DNA of 64,000 nucleotides, taken from the NCBI GenBank assembly GCA_036583965.1, contig JAZBQD010000006.1:676496-740495 (forward strand). Direction: 5' to 3'. Shown here in pieces: positions 1 through 10,299 of the stretch. Source of the DNA: Prunella strophiata (lineage: Eukaryota; Chordata; Aves; Passeriformes; Prunellidae). Made by a program: the position numbers and the translations under genes. How positions within the stretch are numbered: the first letter of the stretch is position 1; every line of letters begins with the position of its first letter. A model generated the notes under the pieces. The model searched no databases and was not told the origin of the DNA. It saw only the letters and a list, made by a program, of their open reading frames with translations.

Positions 1-700
1 AAAGATAAGCAGATATTGAAATAGCTGTGATCCCACTAGAAGTTTGAACAGAGAAAGAGAGAAGAGCAGTCCTGTGCTTCCAGGAGAAGAAGATTTCTGT
101 TCCCAGGGATGAAGAAGATTTTAGAGACAGATAATGAGAACTTTTGCATTTGAACAGCTCATCTTTAAAACAATACCACATAAGTTGACACAGCCCATAG
201 ACAAGCTGTGGGAAGACTTGTGGCAATGGGAAAGATTTCATGATGGCAGTTTCCCCGGGTGGCTGCTATTTGTGACGAAATTGAGAGCCACAAGAGAACT
301 GTTTTCTTTCCTCTTGTGGAGAAGTCTCCATAACCTTAACAAGAGGGACTTCTCTCCCTAAGTGAGCTGAAGAAACACAATTTTAGGTGGTAAACTGACT
401 GAAAATCTTAGGTTTGGTTTCTTTACATTGTGAGTGGGGAAAAAAAGGTTGTAGGAGGAGAAGTGTTCTGAGGGGTTTGTTTTGATTATTTTCTTTTAGT
501 TACTTTAAATAAAATTTTCTTTATACCCTTTTAAAGTTTTGAGCCTGCTTCGCCTTTCTCCTGATCCTGTCTCACAGCAGGAAGTGAGTGTATTAGTGAC
601 TGACCAACACCAAATCCGCTACATTCTTTGGTGCATTGGCCGGGAAAATCTCAAAACTGGGGAAATCTTAAAATTGGAGAACCAAAACCACTACACAGCT
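1..700. other. AT-rich stretch without a recognised gene
   Basis: I see no gene here. A 75-codon open frame at 134-361 (+) has no recognisable domain and no splice context. The sequence is AT-rich with a tract of short A/T runs around 420-535, which is compatible with old transposon-derived DNA, but I cannot assign it to a family. Confidence 0.4.
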
Positions 701-770
701 TCTCACAAAAGCCCCTGTAGCCCCCTACTTCCAAAACCTGGCCATACAAACCCACTACATGGGCCACCTG
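700..770. repeat. Short dispersed repeat fragment (copy 1 of 3)
   Basis: The words around 'aaaacctggcca' followed by 'caaacc' occur here, again near 12488-12545 and again near 58930-58978. The later two copies are the ends of longer paralogous blocks (11.85-12.57 kb and 58.08-58.98 kb), so this is probably a truncated piece of the same dispersed element. The family name is not known to me. Confidence 0.55.
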
Positions 771-814
771 GAACATGGATCACCAGGTCTTGGCCCAAAG
801 AGGGTCACTGTGAA

Positions 815-910
815 TCACTCAGTGTGGGTCCTCTGGTGGGTGATGAGGTTGGAGCAGCAGACGAAGCTCTTCCTACAGTCGGGCACTCGCAGGGTGCTGC
901 TCAACCTGCC
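815..910 (-). pseudogene. Residual C2H2 zinc-finger unit
   Basis: Read on the minus strand this encodes one finger-like unit: D-C-R-K-S-F, then C-C-S-N-L-I-T-H-Q-R-T-H-T-E and a TGA at 815-817. The second Cys and both His of the C2H2 unit are visible. The first Cys is out of frame by one base, so the unit is broken. A similar residual finger (C-R-K-S-S-V-C-C-S-N) lies in the 3' flank of the degraded copy near 57340, so this is probably the 3' remnant of a duplicated zinc-finger cassette rather than part of an expressed protein. Confidence 0.6.
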
Positions 911-955
911 CCTGTGAGCGACCTGCACCCCAGAGCCCAGGGCATGCTTGCTTAA

Positions 956-1330
956 ACTGCTGACGAACGAGGCCAGAGAGGGAACTGCCCAAGAGGCCAG
1001 TTGTCAGGAACTCCAAACCGGGTATATTGCGACGAAGAGGGTCCAGGGACGGCTAAGGACAGGGTTTTTTGTGGGGGGAAAGAGGCAGATCCGAGGGTCA
1101 AGGGCCAATGGGAACTGAGTACAAGTGGCACAGAGGAGGGGCAGCCAACTGGGGAACCAATGAGGTAACGGGAGAACCATCACAGTAAACTGGGACCAAA
1201 AGGGGACAAGAGAGGGGAGAACATTCCAGGGGGAGTACCTATAAGGAAAAAACGGCAGGTGAACTGGGTGATACCAATAAAGCCTGTTGCATTACCATGG
1301 GCCTGCAAATGCCTGTGGGTGAGACAACTG
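956..1330. other. Non-coding stretch with a plus-strand AATAAA
   Basis: No coding signal. An AATAAA lies at 1276-1281 on the plus strand, followed by a G/T-rich tail, which resembles the R/U5 part of an LTR. No terminal repeats or target duplication could be fixed, so I leave it unassigned. Confidence 0.35.
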
Positions 1331-1383
1331 TATTCAGAGGGCTGTCTCTCTTTGACCCTCTTTGACCCCTTCCCCTTCCAGGG

Positions 1384-1416
1384 CTGAGGTATTACAGCTC
1401 CAATGTAATACCTCAG
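1384..1416. repeat. 12-bp-arm hairpin after the ZNF-A stop codon
   Basis: The arms at 1384-1395 (ctgaggtattac) and 1405-1416 (gtaatacctcag) are perfect reverse complements separated by 9 bases. The hairpin begins about 30 bases past the ZNF-A stop, so it would lie in that gene's 3' UTR. Its function is unknown and it may be chance. Confidence 0.6.
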
Positions 1417-1446
1417 GGCACCTGGGCCTCCACAGCAGGGCTTCCA

Positions 1447-2511
1447 TTACAAGTGGGACTGTTGGTGTCGGGTCAAGCCAGAGCTTGTGGAGAAGCTCTT
1501 CCCACACTCCCCACACTTGTAGGGCCTCTCCCCGGTGTGGATGCGCCGGTGCAGGGTGAGGTGGGAGTTGCGGTTGAAGCCCTTCCCGCAGTCGGGGCAG
1601 AGGAAGGGCCTCTCCTCTGTGTGAGTCCTCTGGTGCAGGAGGAGATGGGAGCTGGTCCGGAATCTCTTTGCACACTCAGGACACTCGTAGGGCCGTTCTC
1701 CACTGTGGATCTTCTGGTGCTGGATCAGGTCAGATCTGATGCTGAAGCTCTTCCCACACTCCCCACACTCAAAGGGCCGTTCCCTGGAGTGCAGGCGCTG
1801 GTGGGTGAGGAGGTTGGAGCGGTCACTGAAGCTTTTCCCACATTCCCTGCAGTTGTAGGGCCGTTCCCCTGTGTGAATTACCTGGTGGCGGATCAGACAG
1901 GAGCTCCGGCCAAAGCTCTTCCCACATTCCAAGCATTCATAGGGGCGTTCCCCTGTGTGGATCATCCTGTGCCGGAGGAGGTGGGAGCTCCGGCTGAAGC
2001 TCTTCCCACATTCCAAGCACTTGTGGGACTTCTCCCCCACGTGAGGCTTCTTCACCAGCTCTGAGTTCCAGTCGCAGCTCTGTCCACCTTCCTGGCACAG
2101 GGGGTCTCTGTCCTCCTTGGGGCACCCTGGGCTGGGTTTGCAGCCACTCCTCATGCAGGATCTCTGGGGCTTCTCCTCCCCATTGGCTTCCTGCACTGTG
2201 GAAGCGCTCAATATGGCCTCTTCTGCAATGCTCTGCCAGGGGCATTTCTCCTCCTTGATCTCTACCTTCAGCACATTGCCTGGGGGAGGAAGGACAAGGA
2301 GAAGATGGGATTTGCCTCTGTGCCAGAGGGAAGGGGAAGGAGATCCCCCCAATCTGTCCCTGGCAAGATGGGCAGCAGGGCTGTCCTGCAGCTGGGAGCC
2401 ATGCTGGGCTGGGAGATGGAGCAGAAGTGAGGGGCAAGGGGCACTGACTTCTTCCTCACCTGCCTGGGTGTCCCAGGACATCTTCGTGTTCCTTGCAGCC
2501 TCCTCCTCCAT
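1447..2511 (-). CDS. ZNF-A: C2H2 zinc-finger protein, 7 fingers, two coding exons
   Basis: This is a probable nuclear DNA-binding protein. Coding exon 1 is 2460-2511 (starts [10 protein letters not shown], 17 codons plus one base). The intron 2280-2459 has GT (GCAG|GTGAGG) and AG (CCCCCAG|GCAATG) borders. Coding exon 2 is 1447-2279 and ends in TAA at 1447-1449. The joined product is about 294 residues: an acidic N-terminal linker of roughly 110 residues with no KRAB or SCAN motif that I can see, then seven tandem C2H2 fingers, most joined by TGERPY-type linkers. All Cys and His ligands are present. Helix positions -1,2,3,6 read R-S-H-R, R-S-C-R, D-S-N-T, I-S-D-Q, T-S-H-L, R-S-H-L and T-S-G-R, so the fingers have diverged. 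The exon structure matches ZNF-B at 8.7-10.3 kb. A retroelement-repressor role is possible but only inferred. Confidence 0.85.
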   Translation of the reverse strand: MEEEAARNTKMSWDTQAGEEEVSAPCPSLLLHLPAQHGSQLQDSPAAHLARDRLGGSPSPSLWHRGKSHLLLVLPPPGNVLKVEIKEEKCPWQSIAEEAILSASTVQEANGEEKPQRSCMRSGCKPSPGCPKEDRDPLCQEGGQSCDWNSELVKKPHVGEKSHKCLECGKSFSRSSHLLRHRMIHTGERPYECLECGKSFGRSSCLIRHQVIHTGERPYNCRECGKSFSDRSNLLTHQRLHSRERPFECGECGKSFSIRSDLIQHQKIHSGERPYECPECAKRFRTSSHLLLHQRTHTEERPFLCPDCGKGFNRNSHLTLHRRIHTGERPYKCGECGKSFSTSSGLTRHQQSHL

Positions 2512-3179
2512 TCATCCAAGGCTTAGAAATTACAAATCCTGGTTTTGGGGGAAAACAATGTGTGAGTATGCTGAGTTGGAGGCTCCTCCTGCCCAAATCA
2601 ATTTCTAGAAGTCACCAGGCATCTTGTGTCCATGAAAACCTCCAAAGCACCATGATGCAGAAAAAAACCTCTCCAAAATATTAAGATTCAGCAAAGGAGC
2701 CCTCCAAGATTCCCCCCTCTCTGGTCTCTCCATTTTGGGGTCCTGGAGGTCTTCTCTCTCCTGGGTCCTCCTTAGTGTTGCTGGAAGTTTTAGAGGTCCT
2801 AGGGGTCCCTTCTCATCTGAGTCTGTTTTGATTGCTGGGGGTCCCAGGGTTCCCACTCTTCAGGCTCGCCTCACTCCAGCATGCTGGTGCTGTCCCCCGT
2901 TTCAGGGTTGAGGGAATCCTTCCCTCCCCGTTAACTCTGTGCTTCCCCCTTTCCAGTCTACCAGGGGGATTCCAAACTGGTATCACCCCTCTCCCACGCC
3001 AGGGCTATCCAGAACTGGTGTCTCCTACCCCTGCTGGGTGATCTCCGGTGGGCGCGCGGGACCCCGCGCCCTCCCTGCCAGAGCCAGGGCTCTGCCCACA
3101 GGCACGGCCGGGATCCCCCCTGGAAAAAACATCTCCCGGGGATGCCCAAGATATCTGGGGCAAGTTCCCCCTCCCCGGC
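2512..3179 (-). other. 5' flank of ZNF-A, paralogous to the ZNF-B flank
   Basis: Words such as 'cccctctctggtctctcca' at about 2716 recur at about 10600 upstream of ZNF-B, and the C-rich words near 3165-3175 match those near 11370-11385. The two genes therefore arose by duplication of a cassette that included the 5' UTR and promoter. No ORF here is convincing. Confidence 0.6.
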
Positions 3180-4244
3180 TGTGAGAAATTAAACCTGGAG
3201 ATAAGAGCTCTTTTTCAGAGTGGTAATTACTAGTTGATGTTAATGAAGTTGATAGGGTTTTAATTTGAAGTGTTAGTCTGTTGTTAAATATTAAATGTTA
3301 GAGTTCTGGGACTTGCCTTTGGTGGCAACTGTTAAGTGTTACCATCTGACCCTCTATTCTGTGCTGTCACCATAACTTTTTAGTACTCAGTCTGGATGAT
3401 ACCTGTGAAAAATGCATATTACATGATTGGCTTTTTGCAAATATTATATGTATCATGTTGTATCAATTTTCAGTGCTGTGTTGATGTTTTAATAATATAG
3501 TAAATCTGGTGTTATAGTTAAATTGTGGTTTTTGTAATTAAAGTAGAGACTATGTATGTAAGATTTTTTTTACAGGAGGAATGGGGTATTCGCACAGAGA
3601 TAGCAGCCACAGGGCACCCAGATCTTCCAGGGAAGAGAGAATTTATGACTCTTATCAGAAGGAACCAAATTCTTCCTGCATTGCTGACACTGTGAGACGC
3701 CGAGAGACTGGGAGTGGGAAGATGACAAAAACCAGATGAAAACCTTTGTTTTAGGTGGAATTTATGCATCATGCATGGGGTATATGAATATGCAACAGGT
3801 TATTGCTTTTAAGGGTTAATCCTTTGTTAAACGGGTGTGCTTTCAGGGCTTGATTAGCCCAGGAGGGCAGCCAAACCGGTTCGTAAGTCTTTGTTTTTAT
3901 TGTCTCATATTGTCCTATCTAAACTGTTCAAATTTTATTTACTCTAATTATATTACTATTTTTATAACCATCTTATTTCTATTAAACTTTTAAAATTTAA
4001 AAAACCCCAAGTGATTGGCGTTTTTCACAATACCCCTAGATTAAGAGCCAACAGTTGTCTTCCTAAGATCTCTCGTGAGGACGGAGGCTCCAGCTCTGCC
4101 GAGAGACAAAGCTGCACTCCTCCTCCTCCTCAACGCCGTGCAGTGGGAGCAGCGGCGGTGAGCGCGACCCCTCGGGTCCCCACCCAGAGCTGCCTTTAAT
4201 AAAAGCCTTTTCACAGGAGCTGGTCTCCTGGCCTGTTCCTAACA
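3180..4244 (+). mobile_element. Outer solo LTR split by a younger LTR
   Basis: The element starts TGTGAGAAATTAAACC and ends GTTCCTAACA, with an AATAAA near 4198-4203 followed by a short U5-like tail. It is flanked by CCGGC (3175-3179) and CCGGT (4245-4249), a likely 5-bp target duplication with one change. The paralogous ZNF-B 5' flank is continuous across this point near 11385, so it serves as the empty site. The LTR is about 434 bp once the nested element and its duplication are removed. It points opposite to ZNF-A. Confidence 0.7.
3404..4029 (+). mobile_element. Inner solo LTR, 626 bp, 5-bp TSD ATACC
   Basis: The LTR begins TGTGAAAAATGC and ends GTTTTTCACA, a 9-base terminal inverted repeat allowing for one extra base. 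It is bracketed by ATACC at 3399-3403 and 4030-4034. A 5-bp duplication is usual for class III (ERVL-like) avian retroviruses. A second copy of the same family is at 36829-37451. No internal retroviral genes remain. Confidence 0.9.
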
Positions 4245-4900
4245 CCGGTCACCTGCGGGGTGCGGCGGGGCAGACGCTCCACGGGCCGGGAGGGCTGCGG
4301 GCGCAGGGCGCGGTGCACACGCCAGTTTCCTCTTCTCCCGCTTTCTCCTCCTTTGCGGAAGATCAGACAGCTGCAGAAGCTGACCTCCTGGCCCTGGTAC
4401 ATAAACTCCAGGCAAGAGCAAAAACGAAGACCCCTCTTCCTCGTCGTTTTCCGGCTACTCCTCCTTTTCCGGCTCCTGCTCCTCCTCTTCCTCTCCCGTC
4501 TGCTGCCGCCGCTGCCGCTCCCTGCGCCCGTCTGCGGGCCGGGACTCGGTGTGAACGGGGAAGAAGGGAGAAGGCGGGGGAGACCCCCAAAGGGAGCGGT
4601 AGAGGAGGTGAGTCAGCCCCGAACCGAGATGGGGGAGCTGGGCTTTGGGGGGACAATGGGAAGGGAGTGGGAGAGGGAAGATGAAGGGAGGCGGCACAGC
4701 GGGAAAGCGCTTCCCGAAGGGGGTCCCGTCGTGTCTCCCTTCCCTAATCCCTGGAGGGGTTCCCTGCGGCTCTGGATCCTCGCGGGGGGCTCATGGGGGG
4801 TTCCCCCCACCCAGCAGCCGGCGCTGCGGTGGCCGTGGGGCAGCGGGGAGTGGGAAAGGGGGGTCCGGCGTGACCCCCTGAGCTTCCAGCCGGCTGTGGG
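4245..4900 (-). promoter_or_regulatory. CpG-island promoter of ZNF-A (probable)
   Basis: This segment is rich in CpG, with long pyrimidine (CTCCTC) tracts around 4430-4510. It matches the region 11388-11640 upstream of ZNF-B, including the shared start gtcacctgcgg. No TATA box is evident. The promoter is separated from the ZNF-A coding exons by the nested LTRs, so the expressed mRNA would have to splice across them. Confidence 0.55.
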
Positions 4901-5194
4901 GTGCTGGAAGCAGCTGTGGCGGGGGGGCACGCCGTGACCTGTGTTAGTGCCCACAGAGGGGTGTTCCAGCAGACGGGAACGGCCAAGTGCCACTTCCCGA
5001 ACGGCATTCCGGAGTGGAGCTGGACAGGAGCAGCTCGGGCACTCCGTTGGGAAGCCGCTTGTCGGAAGTCAGGACATTCCTCTGGCTGTCCTGGATGGCT
5101 CGAGCCCCTGGCAGGGGGCTCAGAGACCTTGGCATGGAGCCCAAGACCCCTGTGCCTTTGATCTTGAGCCATGGAAAAGATTACCAACTTTATA

Positions 5195-5645
5195 TGAAGA
5201 ATTACAAGCCACACAAATTAAGTAGAATAATAATAAGTTTCTCACAGGGTGAAAATATAGAATTTTAGGGTTTTTTAGAATAAGGGTTCGGGGGTCAAGA
5301 TGGAAGAATTTGGGCGTGTTCTGTCCTTCTTTCTCCTTCTTTATATCCTCCATCTTCTGGCTGATGGTGGCACTTTTGGATTAGTTTAGAGTAGAATTAG
5401 ACTCTGTAACATGGGTGATAGGTATTGGAAAATAACTGTAAATAATGTACACGTAGTTTTTAGTATAAAAAGATAACACCACCCCAGAGGTGGGCAGTGT
5501 GCCGTGGACTGACCTGCTGAACGGACCTTGGCAGGGCAGGGAGAAATTTGTTAGATAAGGAAATAATAAACAACCTTGAAAACTGCACAAGAAGACTCCT
5601 GACTCCTTCTTTGGTTCTCGGGCCAGAACAGAGAGACTTTCTAAC
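5195..5645 (+). mobile_element. Probable solo LTR (class II type)
   Basis: A TATA box (AGTATAAAAAGATAAC) lies at 5462-5477 and an AATAAA at 5565-5570, followed by about 75 bases of U5-like sequence. The arrangement and wording match a songbird ERVK-type LTR. The ends are approximate and I could not find a clean target duplication. Confidence 0.65.
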
Positions 5646-5649
5646 TGAT

Positions 5650-6400
5650 TGGGGTCATCTCCAGCTCCTGAGAGACCCGCGACAGCTGCCCAGCAGTGGG
5701 AGGTCCCCGCTGAGTGGATATGTCAGGAGACTCTGCAGTTAAAATTCGGGATGGGGCTGTTACAGTCTGAAGGCCTGCACTGTCAGTCAGATGTGCCCAG
5801 GCCACTGTGCCAGCTCAGTAGCTTTGGATAAGTTATCACCTGGGTGTTCCTTTATCCCTGTATTTTAACAGATCTCCTGTATCTTATCTCACTGTCATTC
5901 AACGCCAAAAACAGTGGAAATCCCCTTCTTCATTTACTGCTGGCATGTTTGCATTCTGGCACAGCATCCGGGTACAGGACTCCCACGGGATGTCCCTGCC
6001 CACTGTCCCACCCCCAATGTTCCTCATTCTCCCATTCATTTCCCATCGTCCCTTCAATCCCCAGCTCCCCCTACAGCTTAGTTTCAGGGTGTTCCCAACC
6101 CCCCGTGCTCAGTATTGGGAACTCAGCCCCTTCACACTCGGTATGGAAATCAGAAGATCCCATCATACCTCTAATCTCCAGGTTTCCCCAGAACGTGGTT
6201 TGGGGCTGCCACCTACATCCCACTAAATGTGGGGGTTTGATGTGCCCCTTTCACTGAGTTTTGTGAATTCCATATCCCACTTTCCACCTCCTTCCCATCA
6301 CCCTCAACCCACCATTCCCTGCTCTGGGTGTGGGGAGGTCCTACCTCACCCTTTTCCCGTCCTGCCCTCACTGCTTCTCATCATCCCCCCTCCCTCCTTC
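5650..6400. other. Non-coding, C-rich stretch
   Basis: No convincing exon, RNA gene or bounded repeat was seen. The stretch has many short 'cccatc' and 'ccaac' words and becomes C-rich toward 6400. Confidence 0.4.
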
Positions 6401-6900
6401 CCCCCCTTCCACCCCCCGTTCACCCGAGAGCTCCGCGCCCGCAGCCGGGGATGCTCCCAGCGCCACCAGCACGGACAGGTCCATCCCCAGTCCCATCCCA
6501 CCAGCACGGACCCAGCTGTCCCATCCCCAGCGCCACCAGCACGGACCCAGCTGTCCCATCCCCAGCGCCAGGCACGCTCTGCAGTGGGGGGGGGGGGGTC
6601 CCCAAAGCGGCCCCGGGAGCACCAGTCCGGACCAACACGGACCAATCCGGACCAGCCCAGACCAGTCTGGACCAGCGCGGAGCGCGGGCGGGCGGCATCG
6701 GCCGTGCCCGGGCAGGGCTGAGCCCCGCGGGGCAGCGCAGGAGGGCCCGGCCCGGGCGCCCCCCGCCTCCCCCCTGCCCAGATTCCCCTGGCGGGGAGCG
6801 CTGCGGGTCCGCCCGGACACCGAGGCAGTCATCATAGGCTGAGCGCTGCCGCAGCGCTGGGGCTGCAGCGAGGGGACACACCCTGCTGCAGCGGGGATGT
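6400..6900. promoter_or_regulatory. CpG island with two small minisatellites
   Basis: The interval is CpG-dense. It contains about three imperfect copies of a unit of roughly 35-38 bp built on 'ccagcgccaccagcacggac' (about 6455-6575), a G10 run near 6586, and about five imperfect copies of a 10-11-bp unit 'accagtccgg' (about 6622-6680). Several long frames on both strands are products of the repetition. It may be an orphan promoter, since no gene can be tied to it. Confidence 0.5.
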
Positions 6901-7149
6901 GCCGCCGTCGGGGGACCCCCGCAAGGCGGTTACAACCCCTCAGCCATCGGAGGAACCATGGGGTCACCCCCAAAATGAGAGCAGGGGGCCTCCACAAACT
7001 ATTTATAACCCTGAAAATTGGCAGAAAGCAGCAGGATCCTCTCCCAAATGGGGTCACCTCATCCTCCCATAATGAGGGGACATCACCACAGCCCCCAAGA
7101 ATAGTGGGGTGTGGAAGCATAGATAGTGTTAAAGGCAATTTCACCCCTA

Positions 7150-7350
7150 AGGAGTTGCAGCTGGATTAACTACCAAAGATTAAGACCAGGCCTACCTTTA
7201 ATAGGCCACAGATGTATTTAATGAGACTAAGTGGTATAAAAGGGGTGGGCTAGTAAGGCAAGAGAAGAACCTGAATCAGTCAGCAGTGCTGTGGTGAAGA
7301 GAGGAGTCAGCTTTGTGAGGACCTACCCATAACAGAAGGTATGAGAACTT
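7150..7350 (+). promoter_or_regulatory. TATA-box promoter-like segment, source unknown
   Basis: A strong TATA motif (GGTATAAAAGGGGTGGG) lies at about 7231-7247. About 90 bases downstream is a donor-like AACAGAAG|GTATGAG. It reads like a retroelement LTR/leader or a small-gene promoter, but no downstream coding exon can be assigned. Confidence 0.4.
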
Positions 7351-8190
7351 TTACAGCAAGATAACATCTCAGGACTTGTTGATACAATTTGTGACCCTGT
7401 CTGTGTCTCTCACGACAGTGGGGAGTCACCTCAGCCCCTGAAAATGAGGAGTATATTCCCAAAAGCCGTTTGTAACACCCCAAAACTAGCAGAAAACAGC
7501 AGGGTCCTCCCCAGAATGGGCTCCCTGTACAGCTCCCTATGGAGCCCCCCTTCCAAGTGCCAGAGCCACATGTCTCCTCTCTCTCCCACCATCCCCCACT
7601 CAGGATTCTGGGTACTCCAAAAACTTGCTCAGGATGGGGGGTGCCCAAAATTCCCCTCAGGAATGGGGAATATTCCAAAATCTCTTCAGAAATGGCAGAT
7701 ACCCCAAAACCCCCACAGATTTGGTGGATATCCTGAAACACCCTGGGGGACATGGTCCCCCCATCCTTAGCATCGCCTATCTTTTGCTATCTTATTTTAG
7801 ATCCCTTCCCACCCCTCCCAAAATTCATTCCATCCCCTAACCTCCATCCCACCACTCCCAATCCCAATTCCATCCCATCTGGATATGAAGATCCCCTTTC
7901 CAAACCCTATTTCCTCCATCCCATCCCACCCTCCTGGGGGTTTTGAGGGTGCTGTGGGATCACATAATTTTTGGGGTGGAACTGAGCCATTTTTAGGTGG
8001 AATCATGCCTTTAAGGGGTGGGACTGAGCTATTTTAGGTTGGGATTGAGCCATTTTCAGTGGGATTGAGTAATTTTGATGTAACAGATTGATCCCTCTTG
8101 GATTTGGACTGCAAAACAGTGGAGAAAACTCTCCCACATTTCTCCAAAAATCCCTCAGAACCCCAAAATCTCAGTAAAATGGTGGCAGTT
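7350..8190. other. 3' flank of ZNF-B, no gene
   Basis: The stretch is dominated by imperfect 'ccccaaaac' and 'cattccatccc' words and 'gggattgagc' words at 7980-8080. No bounded element or exon is supported. Confidence 0.4.
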
Positions 8191-8197
8191 CAGAGGT

Positions 8198-8203
8198 TTT
8201 ATT
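8198..8203 (-). promoter_or_regulatory. Polyadenylation signal for ZNF-B
   Basis: Plus-strand tttatt, which is AATAAA on the minus strand, about 550 bases beyond the ZNF-B stop. The same 3'-UTR context recurs at 52904 and 57118 in the two decayed copies. Confidence 0.6.
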
Positions 8204-8750
8204 CCATTCTTTTTACCCCAACCTTGAGTGTTTTTAAGGGATAAACATGAATTAAAAGAAAATCAAGGTCAAAATAAAAAGATTTACATGTCAGCATCAT
8301 GTGAATGTCCATGGAGTTGGCTTGGGTTGGTGGAAGAGCCTTTTTTAGAGGGGTCTCTACCCCAGTCCATCACCATTTGGCTGTGCAAGACACCCATGGG
8401 CCACAGAGAATTAAAACTTGTGGAATTATTTATGTTGGAAAAGACCTTAAAGATTCTCCAGTGTTGCTTGACACCAGAGGAAGAAATGATTGGATGGAGC
8501 AGATGAGTTTTTTTGGTATTTAAAGTCAACAAATCCGCTCTTCCCAATGAATTTCCAACATCACTCTGTGTCCCAAAGGATGTTCCTGCCCCTGTGTTTG
8601 TCCAGGTGCCCATGGGGAACCAGGAGGATGTGGAGACCACAAACCAGGTGTCTTCCAATGTGGATCACCAGGAACATGGGTCACCAGGCCTCGGTCCAAC
8701 ATGGATCCTCCAATGCTCTTCCCACAGCTGGAGCACTTGCAGGGCTTCTC

Positions 8751-10286
8751 TTACCAGTGGGTGCGCTGGTGTGAGGTCAAGGCAGAGCTCTGGGTGAAGC
8801 TCTTCCCACACTTCAAGCACCTGTAGGGCCTCTCCCCGGTGTGGACGCGCCAGTGCTTGACCAGGTCAGAGCTGCGGATGAAGCCCTTCCTACAATCAGT
8901 GCAGCGGAAGGGCCTCTCCTCTGTGTGCATCCGCTGATGCATGAGGAGGTCAGAGCTGGTCTGAAACCTCTTCCCACACTCAGGACACTCGTAGGGCCGC
9001 TCCCCAGTGTGGACACGCTGGTGGATGACAAGGCTGAAGCTGCGGTTGAAGCTCTTCCCACATTCCAAGCAGTTGTACGGCCGCTCCCCAGTGTGCAGAC
9101 GGCGGTGGCTGATGAGGTGGGAGCTCTGGATAAAACCCTTCCCACATTCCAAGCAAATGTGTGGCCGTTCCCCAGTGTGGAAGCGCTCGTGGTAAGTGAG
9201 GCTGGACCTCTTGCTGAAGTTCTTTCCACATTCCAAGCACTTGTAGGGGCGTTCCCCTGTGTGAAGGCGCTGGTGGACCACCAGGTCAGAGCTCTGTCTG
9301 AAGCTCTTCCCACATTCCCCACACGTGTAGGGTCGTTCCCCAGTGTGGATCTTCTGGTGGCGGATCAGGTGGGAGCTCCAGCTGAAGCTTTTCCCACATT
9401 CCAAGCACTTGTAGGGCTTCTCCTTGTCATGAAGCTGGTCATGGATCACCAGGTCAGAGCTCTGGCTGAAGCTCTGGTTGTCTTCCTGGCACAGGGTGGG
9501 TCTCTCCTCCTCAGAGCTCCCTGGGCTGGATTTGAAGCCACACCTCATGGGGGATCTTGGAGGCTTTTCCTCCTTGCTGACTTCCTGTGCTGTGGAGCTG
9601 CTTAAAACAGCCTCCTCCTCAAGGTTCTGACATGGGGATTTGTCTTCCTTGGTCTCTGTATGCAGCTCATTCCCTGAGGGAGGAGGGAAGAAGGAGAAGA
9701 AGAAAGGAGACAGAAGAAGAAGGAATGAGAGAGTCAAAGGAACAAGGAGAGGAGGGATCGAGGAGAGATAGGAAGGAAGAAGGAGCAGGAACAGGGAGAG
9801 GACGGAAGTGAGCAAGGTAGAAGAAGGAAGAAAGGGAGGAATGAAAAAGGAGGAGGAAGGAGAAGAAGGAAAAAAGAAGGGGAAGAAGGAGAAAGGAGAG
9901 GAAGGAATGAGGAAAAGGAAGTAAGAGGAAGGAGCATGAAGAAAAAGGAGGAAGGAGAGACAGGAAAGAGAAGGAACAAGGAAAAGAAGGAAGAAGAGGA
10001 AGGAAAAAGGAGAAGAAAAAGGAGGGAGAAACAAGGAGAAGGGAGGAAGGAAGGAAGGAGGAAGAAAGGAGAGGAAGGATATTTGCCTCTGTGCCAGAGG
10101 ACAGGGGAAGGACATCCCTCCCCCCAAATTCATACCCAGCAGGAGAGCATTGGCAGCGGGGTTGTCCTGCAGCCAGGGGTGACACTGGGCTGGGAGATGA
10201 GGCAGAAGAGAGAGGGAAAGGGGCAATGATTCCTCCTCACCTGCCTGAGTCTCCCAGAGCATTTTCCTCTTAGTCTCCTCCTCCAT
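8751..10286 (-). CDS. ZNF-B: C2H2 zinc-finger protein, 8 fingers, two coding exons
   Basis: This is a probable nuclear DNA-binding protein and a paralogue of ZNF-A. Coding exon 1 is 10241-10286 ([10 protein letters not shown], 15 codons plus one base). The intron 9674-10240 runs from GCAG|GTGAGG to CCCTCAG|GGAATG. Coding exon 2 is 8751-9673, ending in TAA at 8751-8753. The joined protein is about 322 residues: an acidic linker, one finger remnant without Cys ([12 protein letters not shown]), then eight C2H2 fingers with intact ligands and TGERPY-type linkers. Helix positions -1,2,3,6 read W-S-H-R, Q-S-D-V, K-S-S-Y, Q-S-H-S, R-F-S-I, T-S-D-M, R-S-D-K and Q-S-A-S, unlike ZNF-A, so its target should differ. 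No KRAB or SCAN motif is visible. The intron holds a GA-rich tract that creates a false unspliced frame. Confidence 0.87.
   Translation of the reverse strand: MEEETKRKMLWETQAGEEESLPLSLSLLPHLPAQCHPWLQDNPAANALLLGMNLGGGMSFPCPLAQRQISFLSFLPPSFLPPFSLFLPPFSSPFSFLFFLLFLVPSLSCLSFLLFLHAPSSYFLFLIPSSPFSFFPFFFPSSPSSSFFIPPFLPSSTLLTSVLSLFLLLLPSYLSSIPPLLVPLTLSFLLLLSPFFFSFFPPPSGNELHTETKEDKSPCQNLEEEAVLSSSTAQEVSKEEKPPRSPMRCGFKSSPGSSEEERPTLCQEDNQSFSQSSDLVIHDQLHDKEKPYKCLECGKSFSWSSHLIRHQKIHTGERPYTCGECGKSFRQSSDLVVHQRLHTGERPYKCLECGKNFSKRSSLTYHERFHTGERPHICLECGKGFIQSSHLISHRRLHTGERPYNCLECGKSFNRSFSLVIHQRVHTGERPYECPECGKRFQTSSDLLMHQRMHTEERPFRCTDCRKGFIRSSDLVKHWRVHTGERPYRCLKCGKSFTQSSALTSHQRTHW
9675..10085. repeat. GA-rich (GGAAGAA-type) tract inside the ZNF-B intron
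   Basis: About 400 bases are almost pure purine on the plus strand, built from ggaag, aggag and gaaga words. On the coding strand this forms an extended polypyrimidine run ending at the 3' splice site. Its length is likely to vary between individuals. Confidence 0.8.
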
Positions 10287-10299
10287 CTGGCCAAAGTTT

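Noticed and set aside
6227..7144. Long overlapping frames on both strands at the 6.4-6.9 kb CpG island
   Set aside because: Overlap in several frames, short tandem units and lack of any domain point to composition effects.
9667..10185. Phe/Ser/Leu-rich frames on the minus strand, and reading ZNF-B as one unspliced 511-codon gene
   Set aside because: The stretch is an intron with a polypyrimidine tract. GT and AG borders at 10239-10240 and 9674-9675 give a clean join.
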